DNA of 7,353 nucleotides from Bordetella parapertussis (lineage in GTDB: Bacteria; Pseudomonadota; Gammaproteobacteria; Burkholderiales; Burkholderiaceae_C), in contig CAMDJS010000102.1 of NCBI GenBank assembly GCA_945900685.1, positions 1 to 7,353 of the forward strand, in the 5' to 3' direction. The notes beneath the pieces were generated by a model, which worked only from the letters and a program-made list of their open reading frames with translations, made no database searches and had not been told where the DNA came from. Below are positions 1-5,804 of this stretch, piece by piece. The number at the start of each line of letters is the position of its first letter. Within the stretch, counting starts at the first letter, position 1. The position numbers were made by a program, and so were the translations under genes.

Positions 1-809
1 GGAATGCGTTTTTTCCCTGCCCAGTCCAACACCATGCGGTCTCGCGCCATCAAGCCCTCAAAGCTCAACTTCAATCGACCCAAGCGGTCACCTTCGTGCG
101 GATCAGCGCCTGCCAAATAAAAAACCAACCCAGGTGAGCAATCCGCTTCCAATTGCGCCAATGCGTCTTGCAACTGTGCCAAGTACACCTCGTCGGTGCA
201 TCCGTCAGGCAAATCGATGTCGATATCGCTGGCCTCTTTGCGAAACGGAAAATTATTCGCCCCGTGCATCGACAAGGTGAAGACACTCGGGTCGCGTTGA
301 AAAATAGCCGCCGTGCCGTTTCCTTGGTGCACGTCCAGATCGATAACGGCGACTTGTAAAGCATGGCGTTCATCACGGGCAACTTCAGCTTGCAACAAAC
401 GCGCCGCCACGGCCACGTCATTGAACACGCAAAAGCCGCTGCCCTTGCCCGCGTACGCATGGTGGGTGCCACCGGCCAGATTGGCGGCCACGCCTTCTTT
501 CATGGCGGTACGCGCCGCGCTGATGGTCGCACCCACAGACCGTCGCGCCCGCTCGACCATGCCTTCGGACCAAGGGAAACCAATTTCACGTTGAGCCGCA
601 TCGCTCAGGCTGCCCTGCGCTATCGCTTCTATATATACAGGTGTATGCACCAGCGCCAGCTCGCCGTCACTGGCGGGTTCGGCCCATAGAAGTTGCAGCT
701 GAGGCAGTTCACCCGCCAGCCGCTGGCGCAGGAGCTCGTATTTGCCCATGGGAAAGCGATGGCCGTCAGGCAATTTCTGAATGTGCGTGGCGGCAAAGTA
801 AATATGCAT
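1..809 (-). CDS. Histone deacetylase family protein (class IV/HDAC11-like), 3' end outside window
   Basis: This is a zinc-dependent deacetylase of the arginase/HDAC fold, expected to hydrolyse acetyl-lysine or a related acetylamide in the cytoplasm; the real substrate is unknown. 269 codons are visible without a stop. The family hallmarks occur in order: GHRFPMGKY near residues 16-24, the His-His dyad in GGTHHA (H116, H117), GFCVFND (125-131), the metal ligands D159 and H161 in DLDVHQGNGT, and the third metal ligand D236 in AGADPHEGDRLGR. The catalytic-tyrosine region near the C-terminus lies beyond the left edge; relatives are about 300 residues, so perhaps 30-40 residues are missing. The ATG start is well fixed because an in-frame TAA lies at 816-818, only 6 nt before it. 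No good Shine-Dalgarno sequence is visible. It is divergent from the phasin gene across a 685-bp gap. Family assignment is firm; the class IV grouping is from remembered family features. Confidence 0.93.
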   Translation of the reverse strand, partial: MHIYFAATHIQKLPDGHRFPMGKYELLRQRLAGELPQLQLLWAEPASDGELALVHTPVYIEAIAQGSLSDAAQREIGFPWSEGMVERARRSVGATISAARTAMKEGVAANLAGGTHHAYAGKGSGFCVFNDVAVAARLLQAEVARDERHALQVAVIDLDVHQGNGTAAIFQRDPSVFTLSMHGANNFPFRKEASDIDIDLPDGCTDEVYLAQLQDALAQLEADCSPGLVFYLAGADPHEGDRLGRLKLSFEGLMARDRMVLDWAGKKRI

Positions 810-1050
810 TCTGGATTATTGGTGAATAAACCGAAATGACTGATTACCACTAAATAATTAATTGAGAACTGGTTTCAGGCTATTTATCGGCAATTTTGTA
901 TGTTTTAAGACGTGTAACGCCATTTTTATTGTCATTTAAGTTGTATTTTAAAGTGTTTTTAACAAATTTCGCATGTATGACAGTGTAGATGATTTGATGA
1001 CTGATGATTCTTTAGTATTTTTTTTAGCGATTATTTTTTATCAAGCTGGC
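810..1050. other. AT-rich intergenic stretch upstream of the deacetylase gene
   Basis: No gene is supported here. The stretch is strikingly richer in A and T than its surroundings, with runs of T near 950-960 and 1018-1037. It should contain the promoter of the leftward deacetylase gene, but no convincing paired -35/-10 set could be picked on the minus strand. TGATGA-type words cluster near its right end: GATGATT at 988-994 and 1003-1009, and TGATGA at 995-1000 and 1002-1007. Confidence 0.6.
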
Positions 1051-1068
1051 TCATCAGCGTACTGATGA
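1051..1068. repeat. Perfect 7-bp inverted repeat with 4-nt spacer, TCATCAG-CGTA-CTGATGA
   Basis: The arms 1051-1057 and 1062-1068 are exactly complementary. There is no T-run on either side in either direction, so it does not look like an intrinsic terminator. The right arm CTGATGA recurs at 1001-1007, 61 bp upstream, which fits an operator better than a simple hairpin. No regulator can be named from the sequence. Confidence 0.5.
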
Positions 1069-1325
1069 TGAAGCGCTCCCGGGTCAGTCTTGCCGTTTGG
1101 ATTCAACTCGCTTGGCTTGAGGTGTATCGCCGACCCTGGTCCAGCGTCACAGACAACCAAGCCAAGCTGAGCGCAGCCGGGGTCAGCTTGTCTTGGACCG
1201 GGCCCCACCATTGGTCGGCAAGTCTGTCATTGGGCCGTGCGCTTGGCAAAACACCGTCATTGCTGTCGGGCTCTTCATCCTTGCACACCAGTGCTTGGCT
1301 GGAATTGGTCAAAAAATTCAATTAA
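1069..1325. other. GC-richer intergenic island with overlapping inverted repeats, function unknown
   Basis: This stretch sits abruptly between AT-rich flanks. It carries a perfect 10-bp inverted repeat, GCTTGGCTTG at 1110-1119 with CAAGCCAAGC at 1158-1167. A perfect 8-bp hairpin, CAAGCTGA at 1163-1170 with TCAGCTTG at 1183-1190, overlaps it. Because the stems share 1163-1167, only one can form at a time. GCTTGGC recurs at 1110-1116, 1241-1247 and 1293-1299, and GGGTCAG at 1081-1087 and 1180-1186. Short reading frames on both strands (72-86 codons) show no recognisable motif and no ribosome binding site. It could be a structured RNA, a protein-binding region, or the decayed remnant of a repeat. 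I see no match to 6S RNA, tmRNA, RNase P RNA or 4.5S RNA. Confidence 0.4.
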
Positions 1326-1366
1326 TCCCATTTTTCAGCGCTGCAATTAGGCATTCAACCCTAAAT

Positions 1367-1381
1367 TGCTGCAATGCAACA
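1367..1381 (+). promoter_or_regulatory. Candidate PhaR-type operator, upstream copy (TGCTGC-AAT-GCAACA)
   Basis: The core CTGC-AAT-GCA is of the TGC-N3-GCA type reported for PhaR repressors of PHA genes in other proteobacteria. It ends 8 nt before the putative -35 hexamer of the phasin promoter. A nearly identical copy lies at 1426-1440. A looser relative, CTGCAAT-TAG-GCA, occurs at 1341-1353. The sequence is seen directly; binding by PhaR is inferred from family knowledge and the identity of the downstream gene. Confidence 0.6.
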
Positions 1382-1389
1382 AAAACCGC

Positions 1390-1417
1390 TTGATTAAGCT
1401 AGTGCAAACCCTATACT
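1390..1417 (+). promoter_or_regulatory. Putative sigma-70 promoter of the phasin gene
   Basis: TTGATT (1390-1395) and TATACT (1412-1417) are separated by 16 nt, close to the sigma-70 consensus. Initiation would fall near 1424, giving a leader of about 70 nt before the phasin ATG. The two candidate PhaR sites lie immediately upstream of the -35 and at about +3 to +17, positions that would suit repression. Confidence 0.65.
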
Positions 1418-1425
1418 TGCATTCA

Positions 1426-1440
1426 TGCTGCGGCGCAACA
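1426..1440 (+). promoter_or_regulatory. Candidate PhaR-type operator, downstream copy (TGCTGC-GGC-GCAACA)
   Basis: It is identical to the upstream copy at 12 of 15 positions, differing only in the central three bases, exactly as expected for a conserved dyad with a free spacer. Copy-to-copy distance is 59 bp. It covers the first transcribed bases if initiation is near 1424. Operator function is inferred. Confidence 0.6.
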
Positions 1441-1480
1441 TGAAAGCCTGCAGTCACAAGTGAATCTATTAATCAACCTT

Positions 1481-1487
1481 GAAGGAA
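1481..1487 (+). promoter_or_regulatory. Ribosome binding site of the phasin gene (GAAGGAA)
   Basis: A purine-rich Shine-Dalgarno sequence lies 7 nt before the ATG at 1495. A second ATG follows directly at 1498. The spacing allows either, and the first is the better placed by convention. Confidence 0.75.
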
Positions 1488-1494
1488 TTTAACC

Positions 1495-2043
1495 ATGATG
1501 ACCGCAGAACAAATGATCGCCGCCCAAAAAGCCAACATGGAAACACTGTTCGGTTTGACCGAAAAAGCGTTTGCCGGCGTTGAAAAAATGGTGGAACTCA
1601 ACATGGCTGCTGCCAAAGCCGCCATCGCTGATACCCAGTCTCAAGCACACGCTGTCATGAACGTCAAAGATGTTCAGGAACTGATGGCACTGCAAGCCGG
1701 TTACCTGCAACCCCTGAGCGAAAAAGCCGTTGCTTTCAGCCGCCACGTTTACGAAATCGCTTCCTCTACCAGCAAAGAATTTGCTGATGCGGTTGAAGCC
1801 AAAACCTCTGAAGCCCAAAAATCTGTGCACGGTTTGGTCGACTCTGTTTCTAAAAATGCACCTGCCGGTTCTGAAAGCGCCATGGCGATGATGAAGACAG
1901 CGATGTCAGCCAGCCAGACCGCTATCGAGAGCGTTCAAAAAGCAGTCAAGCAAGCCACAGAAGCCGCCGAAGCCAACCTGCAAGCCATGGCCACTTCCAA
2001 CCTGGCCACTGCCACTGCCAAGCCTGCTTCACGCAAGCGTTAA
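1495..2043 (+). CDS. phaP: Phasin, polyhydroxyalkanoate granule-associated protein
   Basis: Phasins are small amphipathic proteins that coat cytoplasmic PHA granules and control their number and size. This 182-residue protein is of usual length and strongly resembles Burkholderiales phasins: the N-terminal [18 protein letters not shown] (residues 9-26) followed by GVEKMVELN, a central [10 protein letters not shown] segment, RHVYEIAS, and [10 protein letters not shown] near residue 120. It is rich in Ala, Lys, Glu and Met, predicted almost wholly helical, with no signal peptide or membrane segment. The C-terminus is an Ala/Thr-rich basic tail ending in KPASRKR. It starts with two adjacent ATG codons behind a good ribosome binding site. 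It is monocistronic: its own promoter upstream and a strong terminator 59 nt after the stop. The paired TGC-N3-GCA sites around the promoter suggest control by PhaR, which would release the promoter when granules form. No PHA synthase gene is in this window. Confidence 0.95.
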   Translation: MMTAEQMIAAQKANMETLFGLTEKAFAGVEKMVELNMAAAKAAIADTQSQAHAVMNVKDVQELMALQAGYLQPLSEKAVAFSRHVYEIASSTSKEFADAVEAKTSEAQKSVHGLVDSVSKNAPAGSESAMAMMKTAMSASQTAIESVQKAVKQATEAAEANLQAMATSNLATATAKPASRKR

Positions 2044-2047
2044 TTTG

Positions 2048-2092
2048 CCCTGAATATTGTCTCCTCGGATCCTCAGGAACGCGGGTTCAGGG
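2048..2092 (+). repeat. Inverted repeat in the phasin 3' untranslated region
   Basis: CCCTGAA (2048-2054) is exactly complementary to TTCAGGG (2086-2092), enclosing 31 nt that include a smaller TCCT/AGGA pairing (2062-2065 with 2075-2078). There is no T-run after it, so it is not itself a terminator. It could stabilise the phasin mRNA 3' end or be chance. Confidence 0.35.
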
Positions 2093-2101
2093 ATTCGTTA
2101 C

Positions 2102-2131
2102 AAGGCCCGCTCACAAGGCGGGCCTTTTTTT
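2102..2131 (+). terminator. Strong intrinsic terminator of the phasin gene
   Basis: A perfect 9-bp stem, AAGGCCCGC (2102-2110) with GCGGGCCTT (2118-2126), has a 7-nt loop and runs into seven T residues (2125-2131). It works for the plus strand only, as the other side lacks a T-run. Confidence 0.92.
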
Positions 2132-2159
2132 GGCTAATCAAACAAGCCTCATTTCAAAG

Positions 2160-2191
2160 AACCCGCTTTCAAACAGAAATGCGGGTTTTTT
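2160..2191. terminator. Second hairpin terminator between convergent phasin and patatin genes, probably bidirectional
   Basis: AACCCGC-TTTC (2160-2170) pairs with GAAA and GCGGGTT (2176-2179, 2181-2187) around an AAACA loop, giving 11 bp with one bulged T at 2180. On the plus strand it is followed by a T-run (2186-2191). Read leftward it begins 6 nt after the patatin stop codon and is followed by CTTTG, a weaker tail. It probably ends the patatin transcript and backs up the phasin terminator. Confidence 0.8.
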
Positions 2192-2196
2192 GATAG

Positions 2197-3093
2197 CTAT
2201 TGCGCCAACAAAGCCTTTAACTGCGGCAACGCTTGTTTCATGGCGGCGCGCCCGGCTTCTATGCTTTTCTTGCGTGCAGAAAATTCTGTGCTGCCAATGT
2301 CCGGCAATGCAGGCCTGACCACCACATCAGCCTGGGCCAGTTCCAACTGGCTGATGCTCTTACCCATGATGCTGAATGTTTGTAACAGCACTTTGAGCAT
2401 GTCGCTGGTTTTGGCATCCTCTGGACGGCTGGAAATATCAATCGCCAACACCAGGTCCGCACCCATTTGTTTGGCATAACGCACTGGCACAGGTGACACC
2501 AGGCCGCCGTCTACATACTCTTTGCCGCCAATGCGTACCGGCTCAAACACCGAGGGCACTGCGCTAGAGGCTCGAACTGCTGTAGCCACATCGCCCCGCC
2601 TGAACAACACACCGTCACCGGTTCGCAAGTCGGTGGCCACTATGCCCAAAGGCATTTTCATGTCTTCAATTTTCATGCCGTTCAATTGGCTGTTGATGTA
2701 TTTGCCCAAGGCTTCACCGCGCAACATGCCGCGCCCGGTGAACGGGTTGGCCCAATCGGTGAATTGCGATTCATCCATGGTGTCAGCCAGCCATTGCAAC
2801 TGCTGTCCGTTCTTGCCGCTTGCATAAAAAGAAGCCACCACACTGCCCGCAGACGTACCCACCACCAACGCAGGTTTGATGCCTTCTTCTTCCAACACTT
2901 GCAAGACACCAATATGGGCAAATCCGCGCGCAGCGCCTCCGCCCAAGGCCAGACCCAGTTTGGGAATTTTCTTGACCGCAGGCGGCGTCTCAACGACCGG
3001 CGTGTCCGGCTTGACCACGGGAGGTGGCGCCGTGGCACAAGCGGCCAACAACAAAAGTAGACAAATCGAAAAGGGTCGGTATATGAAAGTCAT
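2197..3093 (-). CDS. Patatin-like phospholipase family lipoprotein
   Basis: This 298-residue protein is a Ser-Asp dyad lipid acyl hydrolase of the patatin family (RssA-like). A lipoprotein signal ends in the lipobox LAAC, with C19 as the likely lipidated residue. Residue 20 is Ala rather than Asp, which by the +2 rule favours outer-membrane sorting. A Pro/Val-rich linker (23-44) leads to the patatin domain: oxyanion-hole glycines GGGAARG (51-57), nucleophile elbow GTSAG with S81, and the catalytic Asp in DGG (D195-G197). ASSAVPSVF (175-183) is also typical. All key residues are present, so it should be active on phospholipid or lipid esters in the periplasm; the true substrate is unknown. The start is supported by the signal peptide directly after it and a weak GGTGA about 6 nt upstream. 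It is convergent with the phasin gene and divergent from the dehydrogenase gene. Confidence 0.93.
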   Translation of the reverse strand: MTFIYRPFSICLLLLLAACATAPPPVVKPDTPVVETPPAVKKIPKLGLALGGGAARGFAHIGVLQVLEEEGIKPALVVGTSAGSVVASFYASGKNGQQLQWLADTMDESQFTDWANPFTGRGMLRGEALGKYINSQLNGMKIEDMKMPLGIVATDLRTGDGVLFRRGDVATAVRASSAVPSVFEPVRIGGKEYVDGGLVSPVPVRYAKQMGADLVLAIDISSRPEDAKTSDMLKVLLQTFSIMGKSISQLELAQADVVVRPALPDIGSTEFSARKKSIEAGRAAMKQALPQLKALLAQ

Positions 3094-3125
3094 GGTGTGT
3101 CACCGCAAAGTCAAGTTCGGGATTG

Positions 3126-3144
3126 TGGCAGGACTTCACTGCCA
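3126..3144. promoter_or_regulatory. Inverted repeat TGGCAG-N7-CTGCCA in the divergent promoter region
   Basis: Two perfectly complementary 6-bp arms (3126-3131, 3139-3144) sit in the 106-bp gap between the patatin and dehydrogenase genes, and the right arm overlaps the likely -10 element of the latter. The placement suits a repressor site. The regulator is unknown, and a 6-bp match can arise by chance. Confidence 0.4.
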
Positions 3145-3148
3145 TAAT
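3140..3148 (+). promoter_or_regulatory. Putative extended -10 promoter of the dehydrogenase gene (TGC-CATAAT)
   Basis: CATAAT matches the sigma-70 -10 consensus at 5 of 6 positions and is preceded by TGn, the extended -10 feature that can compensate for a missing -35. No good -35 at the proper distance is visible. Initiation would be near 3155, about 45 nt before the start codon. A patatin promoter must lie in the same gap on the other strand but could not be placed with confidence. Confidence 0.5.
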
Positions 3149-3161
3149 CGAATGGCTAAGA

Positions 3162-3175
3162 GCTGCCAATGCAGC
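3162..3175. promoter_or_regulatory. Operator-like palindrome GCTGC-CAAT-GCAGC ahead of the dehydrogenase gene
   Basis: The arms are perfectly complementary over 5 bp with a 4-nt spacer, giving CTGC-N4-GCAG. This resembles the CTGC-N3-GCA cores around the phasin promoter in this same window and the PhaR site type known from other proteobacteria. It lies 24 nt before the start codon, at about +7 to +20. Shared regulation is an inference. Confidence 0.45.
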
Positions 3176-3187
3176 GAATTTTTCATT

Positions 3188-3193
3188 GAAAGG
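3188..3193 (+). promoter_or_regulatory. Ribosome binding site fixing the dehydrogenase start (GAAAGG)
   Basis: It is placed 6 nt before the ATG at 3200. It decides the start against an open frame that extends more than 300 nt further upstream through the divergent patatin gene. Confidence 0.7.
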
Positions 3194-3199
3194 CTATGT

Positions 3200-3958
3200 A
3201 TGCAAATCAAAAATAATGTTTTTATCGTGACCGGCGGCGCGTCTGGTTTGGGCGAAGGCACGGCAAGACTATTGACTCAGCACGGCGGCAAGGTAGTGAT
3301 TGCCGATATGCAAGACGAAAAAGGCACAGCGATTGCTGCTGAACTCGGCGGCGTGTTTGTGCATTGTGATGTCTCCAACGAAGAGCAAGCAGCCGCAGTG
3401 GTGGCCAAAGCGCAAAGCCTGGGCAAGTTATCCGGTTTGATCAACTGTGCAGGCATTGCCACCGCCGAGCGCACCGTCGGCAAATCCGGCCCTCACGTAT
3501 TGGCTGGCTTTCAGCGCACCATCAACATCAACCTGATTGGCAGCTTCAACATGATCCGCCTAGCAGCGCAGGCCATGAGCACCAACACACCAGAAGAAAC
3601 CGGCGAACGCGGTGTGTTGATTTCCACCGCATCTGTCGCTGCTTATGACGGACAGATCGGTCAAGCGGCTTACTCGGCCTCGAAAGGCGGCATCGTTGGT
3701 ATGACCTTGCCTATCGCGCGTGACTTGTCCAAGCTAGGTATCCGCAACATGACGATTGCCCCCGGGATCTTCGGCACGCCCATGATGTTCTCCATGCCCA
3801 AGGAAGTGCAAGAAGCTTTGGCTGCAGGCGTGCCCTTCCCGTCTCGTTTGGGAACACCCCAAGACTATGCGAAATTGGTCATGCATATTTTGGACAACGA
3901 CATGCTCAACGGTGAAGTGATTCGTTTGGATGGCGCGATCCGTTTGCCCCCCAAGTAA
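3200..3958 (+). CDS. Short-chain dehydrogenase, 3-hydroxyacyl-CoA dehydrogenase type 2 (HSD10)-like
   Basis: This is an NAD-dependent classical SDR of 252 residues, the usual length. It probably oxidises 3-hydroxyacyl-CoA to 3-ketoacyl-CoA in fatty-acid or branched-chain acyl-CoA breakdown, in the cytoplasm. Seen: the dinucleotide motif TGGASGLG (11-18), D36 at the end of the second strand favouring NAD over NADP, CDVS (56-59), NCAG (82-85), and the catalytic set N111, S145, Y158, K162 (YSASK at 158-162). The insert [15 protein letters not shown] (127-141) and the tail [15 protein letters not shown] are typical of the type-2 hydroxyacyl-CoA dehydrogenase branch. The start is chosen because the Rossmann strand begins at once after it and GAAAGG sits at the right distance. 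ggt follows after 45 nt without a terminator. The exact substrate cannot be read from sequence. Confidence 0.9.
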   Translation: MQIKNNVFIVTGGASGLGEGTARLLTQHGGKVVIADMQDEKGTAIAAELGGVFVHCDVSNEEQAAAVVAKAQSLGKLSGLINCAGIATAERTVGKSGPHVLAGFQRTININLIGSFNMIRLAAQAMSTNTPEETGERGVLISTASVAAYDGQIGQAAYSASKGGIVGMTLPIARDLSKLGIRNMTIAPGIFGTPMMFSMPKEVQEALAAGVPFPSRLGTPQDYAKLVMHILDNDMLNGEVIRLDGAIRLPPK

Positions 3959-4003
3959 TTCACTCAACACCAACCGATCAACCTCATCACCGAGACTGCA
4001 CAC

Positions 4004-5800
4004 ATGTTTTTACGTCGCCTCATCCACGCCTCATGCCTCTTGCTGATTGGCCATTCATTGGCCATGGGACAAACCACGTCATCCACTCAACCTGAGCCGT
4101 CAACCGGTCTACAGGCCAGCGCAGGTTTGCAATTCAAGCAACGCGGTGTGGCATCTGCACACCCGCTGGCCAGTCAAGCCGGTTACCGCATCTTGCAAGC
4201 TGGCGGTTCGGCAGTGGATGCAGCGATTGCAGTTCAATTGGTTTTGACCTTGGTTGAACCGCAATCAAGCGGTATCGGCGGCGGCGCATTCATGCTTCAC
4301 AACGATGGCCGTCAATTGCAGGTATTTGACGGGCGTGAAACCGCGCCATTGCTTGCACCCGGTGATTTGTTCATGCTCAACGGCAAGCCTTTGACGTTCA
4401 ACGATGTGGTCGCTGGTGGTCGCGCGGTGGGTGTACCAGGCTTGCTACGCATGCTGGCCAGCGCGCATCAGCAGCACGGTAAGTTGGCTTGGGCCAGTTT
4501 GTTCGTGCCTGCCATCGAACTGGCGGAGAAAGGTTTTCCCATCAGCCCTCGCTTGCATGCCTTGCTCAAGGCTGAAAAAAGCCTGCTCAAAGACCCGCAA
4601 TCGGTGGCATATTTTTTCAATCCTGATGGCACCCCCTTGCCTGTGGGTCATGTGTTGACCAACCCCGGTCTGGCCGCTGTTTACAAGGCTGTGGCCAGTC
4701 GTGGTATTGACGCTTTTTATACCGGTGAAATCGCACAAAGCATTGTCAATAAAGTGCAGCAGCACCCTAGCAACCCGGGCTTGTTGACCATGTCTGACAT
4801 GAAGAAATACCGGCCTGCCATTCGCGACGCCTTGTGTTTTTCTCACACCGCTAGCAACCAGCAAGCCTTGCAAATTTGCGGCGTCGGTGCGCCCTCATCC
4901 GGCCTGATTGCCATGGGACAAACCTTCGGTATCTTGTCGCAAAACAACACGCTCAGCAAAGATTTAAACAGTGTGGATTGGCTGCACAACTACAACGAAG
5001 CCGCGCGTTTGGCTTTTGCTGATCGGGCCATGTATGTTGCTGATCCAGCCTTCGTGAATCCGCCCGCCAATGACTGGAGCAGTTTGCTAAAGCCCGCGTA
5101 TCTGCAACAACGCGCCCGTCTGATGGCAACTTACAGAGCACCTGATGTCGCCGCAGGTAATCCTGGCAGCACAGCGTCTTCTTACGCGCCCATGCAAGAT
5201 GCCGTTGAATACGGCACCAGTCACATCAGCATCATTGATGGGCTGGGCAATGCCGTATCCATGACCAGTTCGATTGAAAGCGGTTTTGGTGCTCGCATCA
5301 TGGTCAGCTCAGGTGAACGTGGCGGCTTCCTGTTGAACAACCAACTCACCGACTTCAGCTTTTCCCCGCGTGATGAAAACGGCGTGGCTGTTGCCAACCG
5401 TTTACAAGCCGGTAAACGTCCGCGCTCCTCCATGAATCCAATATTGGTTTTTGCCACTGACGCACAAGGCCAACGCGGTCCTTTGCAAGTCAACATGGGA
5501 AGCCCGGGCGGCGCCATGATCATCCACTACACCAGTCAGAGTTTGTGGGCCATGTTGCACGCCAATCTGAACGCGCAAGATGCCATCAAACAACCGCATT
5601 CAGGTGTGAGTGCTGCCAACGGTCCGATGCTGCTCGAGAAGCCCTTGTTCAGTGCTGACACCATGGACAGCCTGCGTGCACGCGGTCATCAAATAGTGCA
5701 AATCGATATGAATAGCGGTTTGCAAGTGATTCAACGTGATGCACAAGGATGGTTCGGAGCCGCCGATCCGCGCAGAGAAGGCTCGGTCAGCGGCGACTGA
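4004..5800 (+). CDS. ggt: Gamma-glutamyltransferase (glutathione hydrolase) precursor
   Basis: This 598-residue Ntn-hydrolase precursor cleaves the gamma-glutamyl bond of glutathione and transfers the glutamyl group to water or amino acids, normally in the periplasm. An N-terminal signal peptide is visible: basic FLRR, a hydrophobic core, and likely cleavage after AMG near residue 22. The large subunit carries GGSAVDAAIA, SSGIGGGAF and DGRETAP, with R111 expected to hold the glutamate carboxylate. Self-cleavage should occur before T405 in GTSHIS, giving a small subunit of 194 residues. That subunit has GNAVSMTSSIESGFG, NNQLTDF with the substrate-binding D450, KRPRSSM and the oxyanion GSPGG. 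The stretch between DFS and KRP is 18 residues, shorter than in E. coli, so the lid loop over the active site appears reduced. The start is supported by the signal peptide; the ribosome binding site is weak. dnaG begins 4 nt after the stop. Confidence 0.95.
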   Translation: MFLRRLIHASCLLLIGHSLAMGQTTSSTQPEPSTGLQASAGLQFKQRGVASAHPLASQAGYRILQAGGSAVDAAIAVQLVLTLVEPQSSGIGGGAFMLHNDGRQLQVFDGRETAPLLAPGDLFMLNGKPLTFNDVVAGGRAVGVPGLLRMLASAHQQHGKLAWASLFVPAIELAEKGFPISPRLHALLKAEKSLLKDPQSVAYFFNPDGTPLPVGHVLTNPGLAAVYKAVASRGIDAFYTGEIAQSIVNKVQQHPSNPGLLTMSDMKKYRPAIRDALCFSHTASNQQALQICGVGAPSSGLIAMGQTFGILSQNNTLSKDLNSVDWLHNYNEAARLAFADRAMYVADPAFVNPPANDWSSLLKPAYLQQRARLMATYRAPDVAAGNPGSTASSYAPMQDAVEYGTSHISIIDGLGNAVSMTSSIESGFGARIMVSSGERGGFLLNNQLTDFSFSPRDENGVAVANRLQAGKRPRSSMNPILVFATDAQGQRGPLQVNMGSPGGAMIIHYTSQSLWAMLHANLNAQDAIKQPHSGVSAANGPMLLEKPLFSADTMDSLRARGHQIVQIDMNSGLQVIQRDAQGWFGAADPRREGSVSGD

Positions 5801-5804
5801 TTCG

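Noticed and set aside
71..472. A 133-codon minus-strand open frame and overlapping plus-strand frames at the left end
   Set aside because: They overlap the deacetylase reading frame, which is open over 269 codons and carries all family motifs.
1051..1068. The perfect dyad as an intrinsic terminator for the deacetylase or phasin region
   Set aside because: There is no T-run directly after the stem on either strand, and no gene ends nearby.
1065..1325. Overlapping open frames of 86 codons (plus) and 72 codons (minus) in the intergenic island
   Set aside because: Neither has a ribosome binding site, a recognisable domain or natural-looking composition, and both strands being open over the same bases suggests a GC-rich non-coding stretch.
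1489..1830. A 113-codon minus-strand open frame over the phasin gene
   Set aside because: The plus-strand phasin has a ribosome binding site, promoter, terminator and family match; the antisense frame has a Phe/Gly-rich composition typical of a shadow.
2876..3199. In-frame upward extension of the dehydrogenase reading frame by 108 codons
   Set aside because: The extension runs antisense through the N-terminus of the patatin lipoprotein gene, has no SDR homology, and the Rossmann motif and a good ribosome binding site both fit the ATG at 3200.
3959..4003. A terminator or separate promoter between the dehydrogenase and ggt
   Set aside because: No hairpin with a T-run and no paired -35/-10 elements are visible in the 45-nt gap.
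4445..4873. A 142-codon minus-strand open frame inside ggt
   Set aside because: It is antisense to a clear gamma-glutamyltransferase and has no recognisable motif.
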